The notes: generated from the sequence alone by a model not told the origin. Counted from the first letter of the stretch, positions 25,182 through 34,564 are shown. The stretch is 50,019 bases of DNA from Betaproteobacteria bacterium HGW-Betaproteobacteria-7 (GCA_002840765.1 PHCE01000024.1:1-50019); one strand, 5' to 3'. Numbers and translations are program-made.

Positions 25182-27074
25182 ATGGCGACGTACAAGGAGT
25201 TTCACCAGTATTCCATCGAAAAGCCGAACGAGTTCTGGACCGAGCAGGCCCAGCTCATCGACTGGAAAGAACCGTTCACCCAGGTTTGTGACTATTCCCG
25301 TCCGCCATTTGCCAAGTGGTTCGTCGGCGGCAAGACCAACCTTTGCTACAACGCGGTTGATCGCCACGCGGCCAAGCGACCGAACGATCGCGCGCTGATC
25401 TTCGTTTCTACCGAAACCGACGAGGAGACGGTCTACAGCTTTGCCGAACTGCAGCGCGAAATCGAACGTGTGGCGGCGATTTACCAGAGCCTCGGCGTCA
25501 AGAAGGGTGACCGCGTCCTGATTTACATGCCGATGATCGCCCAGGCGACCTTCGCCATTCTCGCCGCCACCCGTATCGGTGCCATCCACTCGGTGGTCTT
25601 CGGCGGCTTTGCCTCGGGTTCGCTGGCTACCCGCATCGACGATGCCAAGCCGGTGCTCATCGTTTCGTCCGATGCCGGCATGCGTGGTGGCAAAGCTGTG
25701 CCCTACAAGCACCTGCTCGATGAAGCAATTGAATTGGCCGAACACAAGCCGGCCAAGGTGCTGATGGTCGACCGTGGCCTGGACAAGGAATTCAACAAGG
25801 TCGCCGGCCGTGACGTTGATTACGCCACCCTGCGCGCCCAGTTCATAGATGCCAAGGTGCCGTGTGAATGGCTGGAGTCTTCCGAGCCGTCCTACATTCT
25901 TTACACCTCAGGCACGACCGGCAAGCCGAAGGGCGTCCAGCGCGACACCGGCGGTTACGCCGTGGCGCTGGCGTCGTCGATGAAGCACATCTACTGCGGC
26001 GGCGAAGGCGAAACCTTCTTCTCCACCTCGGATATCGGCTGGGTGGTTGGTCACTCCTACATCATCTACGGCCCGCTGATTGCTGGCATGGCCACCGTGA
26101 TGTACGAAGGCACGCCGCTGCGTCCCGATCCGGGCATCTGGTGGCAGATTGTCGAGAAGTACAAGGTCACCGTCATGTTCTCGGCGCCGACCGCCGCGCG
26201 TGTGCTGAAGAAGCAGGATCCGGCCTTCATGCACAAGTATGACCTGTCGTCGCTGAAGCATATCTTCATGGCCGGTGAACCGCTCGACCAGCCGACCCAC
26301 GAGTGGTTCATGACCGAACTGCAGAAGCCGGTCATCGACAACTACTGGCAGACCGAAACCGGCTGGCCAATGCTGGCTGCCTTGCCCGGTGTCGAAAAGA
26401 CGCCGATCAAGTACGGCTCGCCGTCCTTCCCGGTCTATGGCTACAACCTGCAGATTTTCCGCGAAGACGGTTCCGTCTGCGGCGCCAACGAGAAGGGTAT
26501 CGCCGCCGTCATCCCGCCGTTGCCGCCGGGCTGTCTGACGACCGTCTGGGGCCAGGATGACCGTTTCGTGTCGACTTACTTCACGTTGTTCAAGGAGCCG
26601 CTGGTCTATTCCTCATACGACTGGGCGATCAAGGACGAAGACGGCTATTTCACCATCCTCGGCCGTACCGATGACGTGATCAACGTGGCCGGTCACCGTC
26701 TGGGCACCCGTGAAATCGAGGAAGCCATCCAGAACCACCCGGCGATTGCCGAAGTGGCTGTGGTCGGCGTCGAAGACAAGCTCAAGGGCCAGGTGCCAAT
26801 GGCCTTTGCCGTGGTCAAGGATGCTGCCCGGGTAGCGACGCCGGAACTGGTCAAGGCACTGGAGAAGGAAGTCTTTGGCACGGTCGACAGCATTCTCGGC
26901 GCCATTGGCCGGCCGGCCCGTGTGCACTTCGTTACCGGTCTGCCCAAGACGCGTTCCGGCAAGATGCTGCGCCGTTCGCTGCAGGCCTTGGCCGAAGGCC
27001 GCGATCCGGGTGATCTGACGACCATCGACGATCCGTCGACGCTGGAGCAGATCAAGAACGCACTGGCCAACTGA
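25182..27074 (+). CDS. prpE: Propionyl-CoA synthetase
   Basis: 630 aa from the ATG at 25182 with GAGGGAG upstream. It belongs to the acetyl-CoA synthetase branch: an N-terminal ACAS segment (YKEFHQYSIEKPNEFWTEQA), the AMP-binding motif YTSGTTGKPKGVQRDTGGYA, WVVGHSYIIYGPL and YWQTETGWPM, and the hinge GRTDDVINVAGHRLGTREIE. The final catalytic Lys is in PKTRSGKMLRR, the site regulated by acylation in this family. The PKGVQRDTGGYAVALASSM stretch is PrpE-like rather than Acs-like. It activates propionate (and possibly acetate or acrylate) with ATP and CoA. A strong terminator follows. Confidence 0.92.
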   Translation: MATYKEFHQYSIEKPNEFWTEQAQLIDWKEPFTQVCDYSRPPFAKWFVGGKTNLCYNAVDRHAAKRPNDRALIFVSTETDEETVYSFAELQREIERVAAIYQSLGVKKGDRVLIYMPMIAQATFAILAATRIGAIHSVVFGGFASGSLATRIDDAKPVLIVSSDAGMRGGKAVPYKHLLDEAIELAEHKPAKVLMVDRGLDKEFNKVAGRDVDYATLRAQFIDAKVPCEWLESSEPSYILYTSGTTGKPKGVQRDTGGYAVALASSMKHIYCGGEGETFFSTSDIGWVVGHSYIIYGPLIAGMATVMYEGTPLRPDPGIWWQIVEKYKVTVMFSAPTAARVLKKQDPAFMHKYDLSSLKHIFMAGEPLDQPTHEWFMTELQKPVIDNYWQTETGWPMLAALPGVEKTPIKYGSPSFPVYGYNLQIFREDGSVCGANEKGIAAVIPPLPPGCLTTVWGQDDRFVSTYFTLFKEPLVYSSYDWAIKDEDGYFTILGRTDDVINVAGHRLGTREIEEAIQNHPAIAEVAVVGVEDKLKGQVPMAFAVVKDAARVATPELVKALEKEVFGTVDSILGAIGRPARVHFVTGLPKTRSGKMLRRSLQALAEGRDPGDLTTIDDPSTLEQIKNALAN

Positions 27075-27097
27075 GCGTTTCCCGGCTTCTGATCCGA

Positions 27098-27130
27098 AGC
27101 CCCGCCGGTGCAAGCCGGCGGGGCTTTTTG
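27098..27130 (+). terminator. Rho-independent terminator after prpE
   Basis: AGCCCCGCCGG (27098-27108) pairs perfectly with CCGGCGGGGCT (27115-27125) across a six-base loop and is followed by a run of T residues. It lies 24 nt after the prpE stop. Confidence 0.92.
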
Positions 27131-27209
27131 TTGTCGTTCTGTAAGAATGCGTAACAGGAGCGAGTGGTAGAATGCCGGCCAGTTCCACCAACCGGTTGTG
27201 TCCCGCAAT

Positions 27210-28712
27210 ATGATTTATGAAACCGTGGCCGCTGTCGATCTGGGCTCCAACAGCTTCCGCCTGCAGGTGGGGCGGGTGGTCGATGACCAGATCTACGTGC
27301 TGGATTCGCTGAAGGAGCCGGTGCGCCTGGCCTCGGGGCTGACTGCCGACAAGCGCCTCGATGCGGCGGCCCAGGCTCGGGCATTGAACGCCCTGCGCCT
27401 GTTCGGCGAACGCCTGGGGGGGCTGGACAAAGGGGCGGTGCGGGCGGTGGCGACCAATACCCTGCGTGTCGCCAAAAACGCCAGCGAGTTCTTGCCGCAG
27501 GCCGAGGAAGCGCTCGGTTTTCCCATCGAAGTCATCGCCGGCCGTGAAGAGGCGCGCCTGATTTACATCGGCGCTTCACATTCCATGCCAATGGCCACTC
27601 ATCGCCGGCTGGTCATCGATATTGGCGGCGGCTCGACCGAATTCATCATCGGCAAGCAGCATGACCCGCAGCTGATGGAGTCGCTGTACATGGGCTGCGT
27701 CAGCTATACGCTGCGTTACTTTCCCGATCGCAAGATCGACAAGAGGCGCCTGCGCGAGGCGCAGGTGGCGGCGGCCAAGGAAATCGAACTGATCGCCCAC
27801 GACTACCAGCGCCTCGGCTGGAAGGAGGCGGTCGGTTCGTCGGGGACGGCCCGGGCCATTGCCGATATTCTCGAACTGAACAGCCTCAATCCCGGTGGCG
27901 AGAGCGGCATCACCCGCGCCGGCCTGGAACGGCTCTGTGCGCTGCTGATCAAGGCCGGTTCGGCCGAAGCGCTCGATCTGCCGGGGGTCAAGGGTGATCG
28001 CCTGCCGGTGTTGCCGGGCGGCATCGCCATCATGCTGGCCGTGTTCGAGGAACTGGACATCGAGCGCATGACCTATGCCGACGGTGCCCTGCGCCTTGGC
28101 GTGCTTTATGACCTGCTCGGCCGCTTCCATCATCACGACATGCGCGATTCGACGGTGGCCCAGTTCCGCCGCCGCTACCAGGTCGAAGCTGATCAGGTGG
28201 AGCGCGTCGAGGTGACGGCTCTCTCTGCCCTGACGCAACTGACGGCAGGGGCGCCGGACGAGGCGGATCTGCTGTTCCTGTCCTGGGCCTCGCGCCTGCA
28301 CGAAATCGGCATTTCGATCGCCCACAACGCGTATCACAAGCACGGTGCCTATATCCTGACCTATGCCGACATGCCCGGATTCTCGAAAAAGGATCAGGCA
28401 CGGCTGGCCATGTTGGTGCTCGGCCATCGCGGCAAGCTGGAAAAGCTGGGGGCGGTGCCGGCCTCCGACAGCATGTGGCGCCTGGTTTTCTGCCTGCGCC
28501 TGGCCGTGCTGCTGCACCGCACGCGTGACGACCGCGCCTTGCCGGCGTGGTCGGCGAAACCCTATGGCAACGGTTTTCAGATCGACCTGCCGGGCGAGTG
28601 GCTGGCCGAAAATCCGTGGACGGCAGCAGCCTTCGGCGAGGAAACCTATATCTGGCGACAGGTCGGTCGCGACTATGTGGTCAAGTCGAAAACGACAAGG
28701 AAAGTTGCGTGA
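27210..28712 (+). CDS. ppx: Exopolyphosphatase (Ppx/GppA family)
   Basis: 500 aa from the ATG at 27210 (MIYETVAAVDLGSNSF); an in-frame GTG at 27198 would add four residues. ASKHA phosphatase motifs are AAVDLGSNSFRLQVGRV, AVATNTLRVAKN with the catalytic Glu shortly after, and VIDIGGGSTEFIIG. The C-terminal HD-like domain contains SWASRLHEIGISIAHNAYHK. It removes terminal phosphate from polyphosphate or converts pppGpp to ppGpp. A TAGAAT box at 27168-27173 is a plausible -10. Its stop overlaps the GTG of the following mlaE-like gene, an unusual coupling to a lipid transporter. Confidence 0.93.
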   Translation: MIYETVAAVDLGSNSFRLQVGRVVDDQIYVLDSLKEPVRLASGLTADKRLDAAAQARALNALRLFGERLGGLDKGAVRAVATNTLRVAKNASEFLPQAEEALGFPIEVIAGREEARLIYIGASHSMPMATHRRLVIDIGGGSTEFIIGKQHDPQLMESLYMGCVSYTLRYFPDRKIDKRRLREAQVAAAKEIELIAHDYQRLGWKEAVGSSGTARAIADILELNSLNPGGESGITRAGLERLCALLIKAGSAEALDLPGVKGDRLPVLPGGIAIMLAVFEELDIERMTYADGALRLGVLYDLLGRFHHHDMRDSTVAQFRRRYQVEADQVERVEVTALSALTQLTAGAPDEADLLFLSWASRLHEIGISIAHNAYHKHGAYILTYADMPGFSKKDQARLAMLVLGHRGKLEKLGAVPASDSMWRLVFCLRLAVLLHRTRDDRALPAWSAKPYGNGFQIDLPGEWLAENPWTAAAFGEETYIWRQVGRDYVVKSKTTRKVA

Positions 28713-29812
28713 TCGACGTTCCCCGATTGCAGATCGAGTCGGGGAGGGTGGTGCTGACGGGCCAATGGACGCTGGCGGCCATCATGCCCGAATTGTCGGA
28801 CCTGCAGCAGCGCCTGGCGGCAGCCGACGGGGCGAAGGCCTGGGATCTTTCCGCCGTCAGCCGTCTGGATAGTGCGGCGGCAGTTCTGTTGTGGCGGGCA
28901 TGGCAACAGGCCTGGCCTGACGAGCTGAACATCTCGGCCGTCCAGCGGCTGGTGCTGGAACGTGTCGCCAGTCAGCCGGCTACGTCGCCGCAACTGCCTG
29001 TCCGCCGGCATCATCTGGTTGCCGCGCTCGGCAGCCTGCTGCTGCGGGCGCTGGGCAATCTGCGCGGCATGATTGTGCTGCTCGGCCAGTTGCTCCTCGA
29101 TCTCGCTCATCTGCTGCGTCATCCCGCTGATATGCCGTGGCGCGAACTGTCCGCCACCATTTACAAGTCGGGTGCCCAGGCCCTGCCGGTGACCGCCCTG
29201 GTCGGCTTCCTGATCGGCGTGACGATTGCCTACCTGTCGGCGCTGCAATTGCGCAGCCTGGGTGCCGACCTCTTCATCGTCAATATTCTCGGCATTTCGA
29301 TCATCCGCGAACTGGGGCCGGTGCTGGTCGCCGTCCTCGTCGCCGGCCGCTCCGGTTCGGCGATGACGGCACAGATCGGGGTGATGCGCCTGACCGAGGA
29401 AATCGATGCCCTGGCGACGATGGGCGTGTCGCGCAGCCTGCGCGTCGTGCTGCCGAAAATTCTCGGCCTGACTGTGGCCATGCCGCTGATCGTCCTGTGG
29501 ACCTCGGCGATCGCGCTGTTGGGTGGCATGGTCGCCGCCATGCTGCAACTCGATCTGTCATTGCTCTATTTCGTCGACAACCTGCCGCGCGCCGTGCCCG
29601 TGGCGAACCTATATATCGGCCTGGGCAAAGGCGTTGTCTTTGGTTTCGTCATTGCCCTCATCGCCTGTCATTTCGGCCTGCGCGTCAAGCCGGATAGCGA
29701 GAGTCTCTCGGCCAACACCACGCGGGCGGTGGTGACGGCGATCACCGCGGTGATTCTCGTCGATGCCGTGTTCGCCATCCTGACGCGCCATATCGGCGTG
29801 CCCAGTCTGTGA
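28709..29812 (+). CDS. mlaE: MlaE-family lipid ABC permease with N-terminal STAS-like domain
   Basis: 367 aa with a GTG start overlapping the ppx stop. Residues 1-90 look like an MlaB-type STAS domain (RVVLTGQWTLAAIMPELSDL, AWDLSAVSRLDSAAAVLLWR) fused in front of the permease. The permease part has MlaE hallmarks: LPVTALVGFLIGVTIAYLSA, the elbow and IRELGPVLVAVLVAGRSGSA, MRLTEEIDALATMGVSRSLR. It forms the inner membrane channel for phospholipid movement between inner and outer membrane together with the ATPase, MCE protein and lipoprotein encoded next. The fusion replaces a separate mlaB. Confidence 0.92.
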   Translation: MIDVPRLQIESGRVVLTGQWTLAAIMPELSDLQQRLAAADGAKAWDLSAVSRLDSAAAVLLWRAWQQAWPDELNISAVQRLVLERVASQPATSPQLPVRRHHLVAALGSLLLRALGNLRGMIVLLGQLLLDLAHLLRHPADMPWRELSATIYKSGAQALPVTALVGFLIGVTIAYLSALQLRSLGADLFIVNILGISIIRELGPVLVAVLVAGRSGSAMTAQIGVMRLTEEIDALATMGVSRSLRVVLPKILGLTVAMPLIVLWTSAIALLGGMVAAMLQLDLSLLYFVDNLPRAVPVANLYIGLGKGVVFGFVIALIACHFGLRVKPDSESLSANTTRAVVTAITAVILVDAVFAILTRHIGVPSL

Positions 29813-30564
29813 GCGCCGCACCGATCATCGAGTTGCGTGGCATCAGCACGCGTTTCGGGACGCAATTCATTCATCGCGATATCGATATGCGTGTCGAGGC
29901 CGGTCAGGTGCTCGGTCTGGTTGGCGGATCCGGTAGCGGCAAAACCACGCTGCTGCGCCAGATGCTCGGCCTGCTGCGGCCAACTGCCGGCAGCATACGC
30001 CTGTTCGGCCTTGATCCAGGGGAGGCGGATCTTCTGATCCGGCAGACGCTACGGCGCCGCCTCGGCGTGCTCTTCCAGCACGGCGCACTGTTTTCGGCGC
30101 TGTCGGTTTTCGACAACATTGCCTTCCCATTGCGCGAGCTGCGCTGCCTGGACGAGGACTGGATTCGTCGCCTCGTCGATCTCAAGCTCGACATGGTTGA
30201 ACTGACGGCGGAACACGGTCGCCTGATGCCGGCCGAGTTGTCTGGTGGCATGGTCAAGCGCGTGGCGCTGGCCCGCGCCCTGGCTCTCGAGCCGGAACTG
30301 CTGCTGCTTGACGAACCGACGGCCGGACTCGATCCCGAGCGCAGCCAGAATTTCGTCAATCTCGTCGGCGTTCTGCAGCAGGCGCTCGACCTGACGGTGG
30401 TCATGGTCACCCACGATCTGCACACCCTGACCAGTCTGGCGACACACATCGCGGTGCTTGCCGATCAGCGCCTGGTGGCTTGCGGGCCGCGCCAGGAGGT
30501 GATGGCCGTCGATCATCCCTTCATTCGCGGTTTCTTTGCCGCCAAGGCCGGGAAGCTGCTCTAA
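29809..30564 (+). CDS. mlaF: MlaF-family ATP-binding protein
   Basis: 251 aa, GTG start overlapping the mlaE stop by 4 nt. Walker A is VGGSGSGKTTLLRQ; FQHGALFSALSVFDNIAFPL is the MlaF-type Q-loop region. The signature LSGGMVKRVALARALALEPE has the GGM variant typical of MlaF, and Walker B is LLLLDEPTAGLDPE. It powers the lipid transporter with MlaE and MlaD. The coupled start points to stoichiometric synthesis. Confidence 0.95.
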   Translation: MSAAPIIELRGISTRFGTQFIHRDIDMRVEAGQVLGLVGGSGSGKTTLLRQMLGLLRPTAGSIRLFGLDPGEADLLIRQTLRRRLGVLFQHGALFSALSVFDNIAFPLRELRCLDEDWIRRLVDLKLDMVELTAEHGRLMPAELSGGMVKRVALARALALEPELLLLDEPTAGLDPERSQNFVNLVGVLQQALDLTVVMVTHDLHTLTSLATHIAVLADQRLVACGPRQEVMAVDHPFIRGFFAAKAGKLL

Positions 30565-30571
30565 TAAGGCC

Positions 30572-31501
30572 ATGGAAAACAAGTCTCACGCGCTCGCTGC
30601 CGGCATCTTCGCCATCCTGCTGCTGGCGGCCGGGCTGTTCGGCATTTACTGGCTGGGTGGCGTCAAGGACGCAACCCACGATTACATCGTCGTCACCCGG
30701 CAAGACATCGGAGGTCTGAATCCGCAGGCCCAGGTCCGTTACCGTGGTATCCGCGTCGGTAAGGTCAGCGACATCCGTCTCGATCCGGAAGATACAGCCA
30801 ACATCCTGATCACCATCTCGATCAACCGCGATGTGCCGCTGACCCAGGGGACGGTCGCCAAATTGAACTACCAGGGGGTCACCGGCCTCGCCCAAATCCT
30901 TCTTCTGGAGAATGGTCGCAGCGTCGAGCCGCTGCGCCCGGACGCCGACAAGCCGCCGCGCATCGCGATGATTCCCTCGCTGCTTGACGAACTGAGCGAG
31001 ACCGGTACGGCTACCCTGAAAGAGGCCCGTCAGGTGCTGGCCAGCCTCGATGCCGTGCTCAACGCCGAGAACCGGCGCCACCTGACGGCAACGCTGGCCA
31101 ACCTGGAAGCGGCTTCGGCCGGGATGAAACCGGCGCTGGATAATCTCAACGTGACGCTGTTGCAGATGCGCAAGCTGCTCGACGAGCGTAATGTCGCCAA
31201 CCTGTCGGCCGCTGTTGCCGAGGTCGGTCCGCTGCTGGCCGAGACGCGCCAGGCGGTAGGCAGGATGCAGGTCGCCGCGGAAAAGATCGACGTCGCCGTC
31301 GGCGATCCTTCGGCCAACGGTGCGGCGGCGCTGATGCCGCGGCTGAACGAGATGGCCGGCGATTTCTCGGTCACCGCCCGGCAATTGAGCCGCGTCCTGC
31401 GCATTCTCGAGGATTCGCCGCAGGGCCTGGTGTTTGGCGCTCCGGCGCTGCCGCCGGGACCGGGCGAACCCGGTTTCACGGCTGAAGGTGGACGCAAATG
31501 A
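30572..31501 (+). CDS. mlaD: MlaD-family MCE domain protein
   Basis: 309 aa. One N-terminal transmembrane helix (ALAAGIFAILLLAAGLFGIY) anchors a single periplasmic MCE domain at about 40-117: VTRQDIGGLNPQAQVRYRGI, VGKVSDIRLDP and KLNYQGVTGLAQILLL. The rest is a long helical region (130-290) containing repeated heptad-like segments. This part is longer than E. coli MlaD and closer to the PqiB/LetB-like or Mycobacterium-like tails. MCE proteins hexamerise into a tunnel for lipids. The stop overlaps the lipoprotein gene (ATGATG). Confidence 0.92.
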   Translation: MENKSHALAAGIFAILLLAAGLFGIYWLGGVKDATHDYIVVTRQDIGGLNPQAQVRYRGIRVGKVSDIRLDPEDTANILITISINRDVPLTQGTVAKLNYQGVTGLAQILLLENGRSVEPLRPDADKPPRIAMIPSLLDELSETGTATLKEARQVLASLDAVLNAENRRHLTATLANLEAASAGMKPALDNLNVTLLQMRKLLDERNVANLSAAVAEVGPLLAETRQAVGRMQVAAEKIDVAVGDPSANGAAALMPRLNEMAGDFSVTARQLSRVLRILEDSPQGLVFGAPALPPGPGEPGFTAEGGRK

Positions 31502-32106
31502 TGCGCTGGATAGTCCTCGTCTTGAGCCTCGCCCTGCTGGCCGGCTGCTATACCTCGGGCAAGCGTGGCAGTGAGCGGGGACTGGTCATCCATGATCTGG
31601 GTTTGCCGGCCGAGCGACTACCCGGAACGGAGCGACCGGGTATTCTCGCCATCGAGGTGCGGGCGCCGTTGTGGATGGATTCCCTCGGCATCAATTACCG
31701 CCTGGCTTATGCCGACGCTTCCGTCCTCCGCGAGTATTCCCGCTCGCGCTGGGCCGGGCCGCCGGGCCAGTTGATCGAGCAGCGGCTGTTGCAACAGCTG
31801 GACGGGGTCCCTTCCGGACAGGTGCGCGGCAAATGCCTGTTGCGTGTGGAGATTGCCGAATTCAGTCAGGTCTTCTCGGCGCCGGCGGAAAGCCGGGGAA
31901 TGCTGCGTGGTCGCGCATTCTGGCTCGATGCCGGGCGGCGGCCGCTGGCCGAGAGACCGGTGGCCATCGCCGTGCCGGCGCCGACGGCCGATGCGTCGGG
32001 CGGTGTTGCCGCGCTGCAGGAAAGCGTCGGGCAACTGGCCGGGCTGTTAATGGCTTGGGAACGGGAACTGCTGGTCGGTGGGCAGGCGAAGGCCTGCACC
32101 GACTAG
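31498..32106 (+). CDS. ABC-type transport auxiliary lipoprotein (PqiC/MlaC-replacing)
   Basis: 202 aa. MMRWIVLVLSLALLAGC is a lipoprotein signal with lipobox LAGC. The mature protein matches the ABC_trans_aux domain: LAIEVRAPLWMDSLGINYRL, VLREYSRSRWAGPPGQLIEQ and LRVEIAEFSQVF. Such lipoproteins sit in the outer membrane or periplasm and connect MCE transporters to the outer membrane, as PqiC does. It completes the ppx-mlaE-mlaF-mlaD-lipoprotein operon. Its stop meets the stop of the convergent TetR gene with 4 nt overlap. Confidence 0.9.
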   Translation: MMRWIVLVLSLALLAGCYTSGKRGSERGLVIHDLGLPAERLPGTERPGILAIEVRAPLWMDSLGINYRLAYADASVLREYSRSRWAGPPGQLIEQRLLQQLDGVPSGQVRGKCLLRVEIAEFSQVFSAPAESRGMLRGRAFWLDAGRRPLAERPVAIAVPAPTADASGGVAALQESVGQLAGLLMAWERELLVGGQAKACTD

Positions 32107-32726
32107 TTGGCGACGATGCGCTCGGCGATGCGTTGCTTGAGGTCGGGCAGGTTGTCGTCGAAGTGGTTGTAATGCATCAGCGACAAGCCGAAGACGCAGG
32201 CGTAGAGCAGCAGGCTGCGGCTCTTGGCTTCGGCGTCCGACATGCCGGCGGCGACGAACAGCTTGCGCGTACATTCGAGACGGTAGAGGTCGACGGATTC
32301 GACGACAGCGGCAGCCCGGGCGTCATGCCTGGCCCAGTCGCGGATGGCCAGTTCAATCTCCATGCCCTTGCGGTTGCGGCTGGCACCATACACCTCGATG
32401 GCATAATGCAGTTGTTCGCGTTCTTGGCCAGGCGTTACGGCAGTGGTCTTTTCAATGTCGCGGATGCGGCCGAGTTTCCAGTGGTCGAGGACGGCATCAA
32501 GCAGCGCCTGGCGGTCCTTGAAATGCCAGTAAAAGCTGCCCTTGGTCACGCCGCAACGCTTGGCCAGCACCTCGACGCGCAGTCCGGCGATGCCCTCGCG
32601 AGCGAGCACGTCAATGGCAGCGATGACCCAGCGTTCCGGGTCGAGCTGGGTGCGCGGCGTGCGCGCGCGACCAGTGGTCTTCGCACCGGCGATATCGGGA
32701 GTGGACTTGACAGCTTTATTTTCCAT
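32103..32726 (-). CDS. TetR-family transcriptional regulator
   Basis: 207 aa. A basic N-terminal tail is followed by a helix-turn-helix: AIDVLAREGIAGLRVEVLAK and RCGVTKGSFYWHFKDRQALL (residues about 33-80). The ligand domain has HYAIEVYGASRNRKGMEIEL and AIRDWARHDARAAAVVESVD. It is divergent from etfBA. Two CATAC-type palindromes lie in the intergenic region, one overlapping its own start codon, so autorepression and control of etfBA are likely. TetR proteins with this profile often respond to acyl-CoA or fatty acids; that ligand is inference. Confidence 0.9.
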   Translation of the reverse strand: MENKAVKSTPDIAGAKTTGRARTPRTQLDPERWVIAAIDVLAREGIAGLRVEVLAKRCGVTKGSFYWHFKDRQALLDAVLDHWKLGRIRDIEKTTAVTPGQEREQLHYAIEVYGASRNRKGMEIELAIRDWARHDARAAAVVESVDLYRLECTRKLFVAAGMSDAEAKSRSLLLYACVFGLSLMHYNHFDDNLPDLKQRIAERIVAN

Positions 32727-32761
32727 ACGCTACCGTATGCTTTTCCATACGACACAGTATG
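32724..32761. promoter_or_regulatory. Two tandem palindromes, probable TetR operators
   Basis: CATACGCTACCGTATG (32724-32739) and CATACGACACAGTATG (32746-32761) share the arms CATAC/GTATG. They are exactly 22 bp apart, two helical turns, so two dimers could bind the same face. The first covers the start codon of the TetR gene. Confidence 0.75.
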
Positions 32762-32843
32762 GTCATTGTGCGGATTGAGTGGGCGTCTGTCAAACGGGCG
32801 TCAAGGTTTTAACAGAATGAGCAAAAGCTAAAAGGAGAGCGCA

Positions 32844-33593
32844 GTGAAAATTCTTGTCCCCGTCAAGCGGGTGGTTGATTACAACGTGAAGATCCGCGTC
32901 AAGGCGGACGGTTCCGGCGTGGACCTGGCCAACGTCAAGATGAGCATGAATCCCTTCGACGAAATTGCCGTCGAAGAAGCGGTGCGCCTGAAAGAGGCTG
33001 GCATCGCCACGGAAGTCATCGTCGTCAGCTGCGGCGTTGCCGCCTGTCAGGAAACTCTGCGTACGGCCATGGCCATTGGGGCCGATCGCGGCATCCTGGT
33101 CGAAAGCGACGTCGAACTGCAGCCGCTGGCCGTCGCCAAGCTGTTGAAGGCGCTGTGCGACAAGGAACAGCCGCAACTGGTCATCTGCGGCAAGCAGGCC
33201 ATCGACGACGATGCCAACCAGACGGGCCAGATGCTGGCGGCGCTGGCTGGCTGGCCGCAAGCCACCTTCGCCTCCAAGGTCGTCATTGCCGACGGCAAGG
33301 CGACGGTTACCCGCGAGATCGACGGCGGCCTGGAAACCTTGGCCATCAGCCTGCCGGCCGTGGTGTCTACCGACCTGCGCCTGAACGAGCCGCGCTACGC
33401 CACGCTGCCCAACATCATGAAAGCCAAGAAGAAGCCGCTCGACGCCGTCAAGCCGGCCGACCTTGGCGTCGATGTCACGCCGCGGCTGAGTACGCTGAAG
33501 GTCGCCGAGCCGCCCAAGCGCAGCGCCGGCATCAAGGTGGCGGATGTCGCCGAACTGGTGAACAAGCTCAAGAACGAAGCCAAGGTGATCTGA
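32844..33593 (+). CDS. etfB: Electron transfer flavoprotein subunit beta
   Basis: 249 aa with AAAGGAGAG upstream. [20 protein letters not shown] and [20 protein letters not shown] open the typical EtfB fold. The segment [20 protein letters not shown] followed by [20 protein letters not shown], and the ending [17 protein letters not shown], are hallmark regions. ETF accepts electrons from acyl-CoA dehydrogenases and passes them to ETF-quinone oxidoreductase. It lies divergent from the TetR gene and 2 nt ahead of etfA. Confidence 0.97.
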   Translation: MKILVPVKRVVDYNVKIRVKADGSGVDLANVKMSMNPFDEIAVEEAVRLKEAGIATEVIVVSCGVAACQETLRTAMAIGADRGILVESDVELQPLAVAKLLKALCDKEQPQLVICGKQAIDDDANQTGQMLAALAGWPQATFASKVVIADGKATVTREIDGGLETLAISLPAVVSTDLRLNEPRYATLPNIMKAKKKPLDAVKPADLGVDVTPRLSTLKVAEPPKRSAGIKVADVAELVNKLKNEAKVI

Positions 33594-33595
33594 TC

Positions 33596-34528
33596 ATGAC
33601 CATTCTCGTCATTGCCGAACACGACAACGCCAACCTCAAGGCGTCCACCCTCAACACCGTCGCTGCCGCCCAGAAGATCGGTGGCGAAGTTCACGTTCTG
33701 GTTGCCGGTAGCGGTTGTGCTGCCGCCGCCGAGCAAGCCGCCGCCCTGCAGGGCGTGGCCAAGGTCCGCTTGGCCGATGCTGCCCATTACCAGAACCAGA
33801 CCGCCGAAAATATGACCGCCCTGGTACTCGCCCAGGCGGCCGGCTGCAGCCACATCCTGGCTCCGGCCACCACCTTCGGCAAGAACCTGCTGCCGCGCGT
33901 TGCCGCCCTGCTCGATGTCGCCCAGATTTCGGAAATCACCGCCGTCGACTCGGCCGATACCTTCGTTCGCCCGATTTACGCCGGCAACGCCCTGGCTACG
34001 GTGCACAGCGCCGACGCGGTCAAAGTCATCACCGTGCGCACCACCGCCTTCGATCCCGTCGCCACCGGCGGCAGCGCCACCATCGACAATGTTGCCGCCG
34101 CCGCTGACACGGCGCAATGCACGCTGCTCGGCCGCGAACTGACCAAGTCTGAACGCCCTGAACTGGGTGCTGCCGGCATCATCGTTTCCGGCGGTCGCGG
34201 TCTGGGCAGTGGCGAGAATTACCATGCCCTGCTCGAGCCGCTGGCCGACAAGCTCGGTGCGGCGCTGGGCGCTTCCCGCGCCGCCGTCGATGCCGGCTTC
34301 GTGCCGAACGATTACCAGGTCGGTCAGACCGGCAAGATCGTCGCCCCGCAGCTCTACATTGCCGTCGGCATTTCCGGTGCCATTCAGCATCTGGCCGGCA
34401 TGAAGGAGTCGAAGGTGATCGTCGCCATCAACAAGGATCCGGATGCACCGATCTTCCAGGTCGCTGATTACGGCCTGGTTGGCGATCTGTTCGAGCTCGT
34501 GCCGCAGATGACAGCGGCGTTCGACTGA
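33596..34528 (+). CDS. etfA: Electron transfer flavoprotein subunit alpha
   Basis: 310 aa from the ATG at 33596; longer in-frame readings run back through etfB and are artefacts. The N-terminal domain ([20 protein letters not shown]) is followed by the FAD-binding C-terminal domain: [40 protein letters not shown] and [40 protein letters not shown] then completes it. It forms a heterodimer with EtfB. The acyl-CoA dehydrogenase at 36970 is the obvious donor in this neighbourhood. Confidence 0.97.
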   Translation: MTILVIAEHDNANLKASTLNTVAAAQKIGGEVHVLVAGSGCAAAAEQAAALQGVAKVRLADAAHYQNQTAENMTALVLAQAAGCSHILAPATTFGKNLLPRVAALLDVAQISEITAVDSADTFVRPIYAGNALATVHSADAVKVITVRTTAFDPVATGGSATIDNVAAAADTAQCTLLGRELTKSERPELGAAGIIVSGGRGLGSGENYHALLEPLADKLGAALGASRAAVDAGFVPNDYQVGQTGKIVAPQLYIAVGISGAIQHLAGMKESKVIVAINKDPDAPIFQVADYGLVGDLFELVPQMTAAFD

Positions 34529-34552
34529 TATCAAAAAGCCGGGAGCCGGTAC

Positions 34553-34558
34553 TAGAAT
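34553..34558 (+). promoter_or_regulatory. -10-like hexamer close to the CbiM-like gene start
   Basis: TAGAAT begins 12 nt before the GTG start at 34565 with no recognisable ribosome-binding site between. This is the same near-leaderless arrangement as at tolC, dnaB and the peptide-binding lipoprotein gene. Confidence 0.3.
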
Positions 34559-34564
34559 GGCCGG

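Noticed and set aside
32724..32761. CRISPR-like or mobile-element repeat
   Set aside because: Only two copies, both palindromic and placed at a regulator start; an operator pair explains them better.
33155..33595. N-terminal extension of the EtfA frame
   Set aside because: The extension is out of frame with etfB coding sequence and has no resemblance to EtfA; the ATG at 33596 gives the exact family N-terminus.
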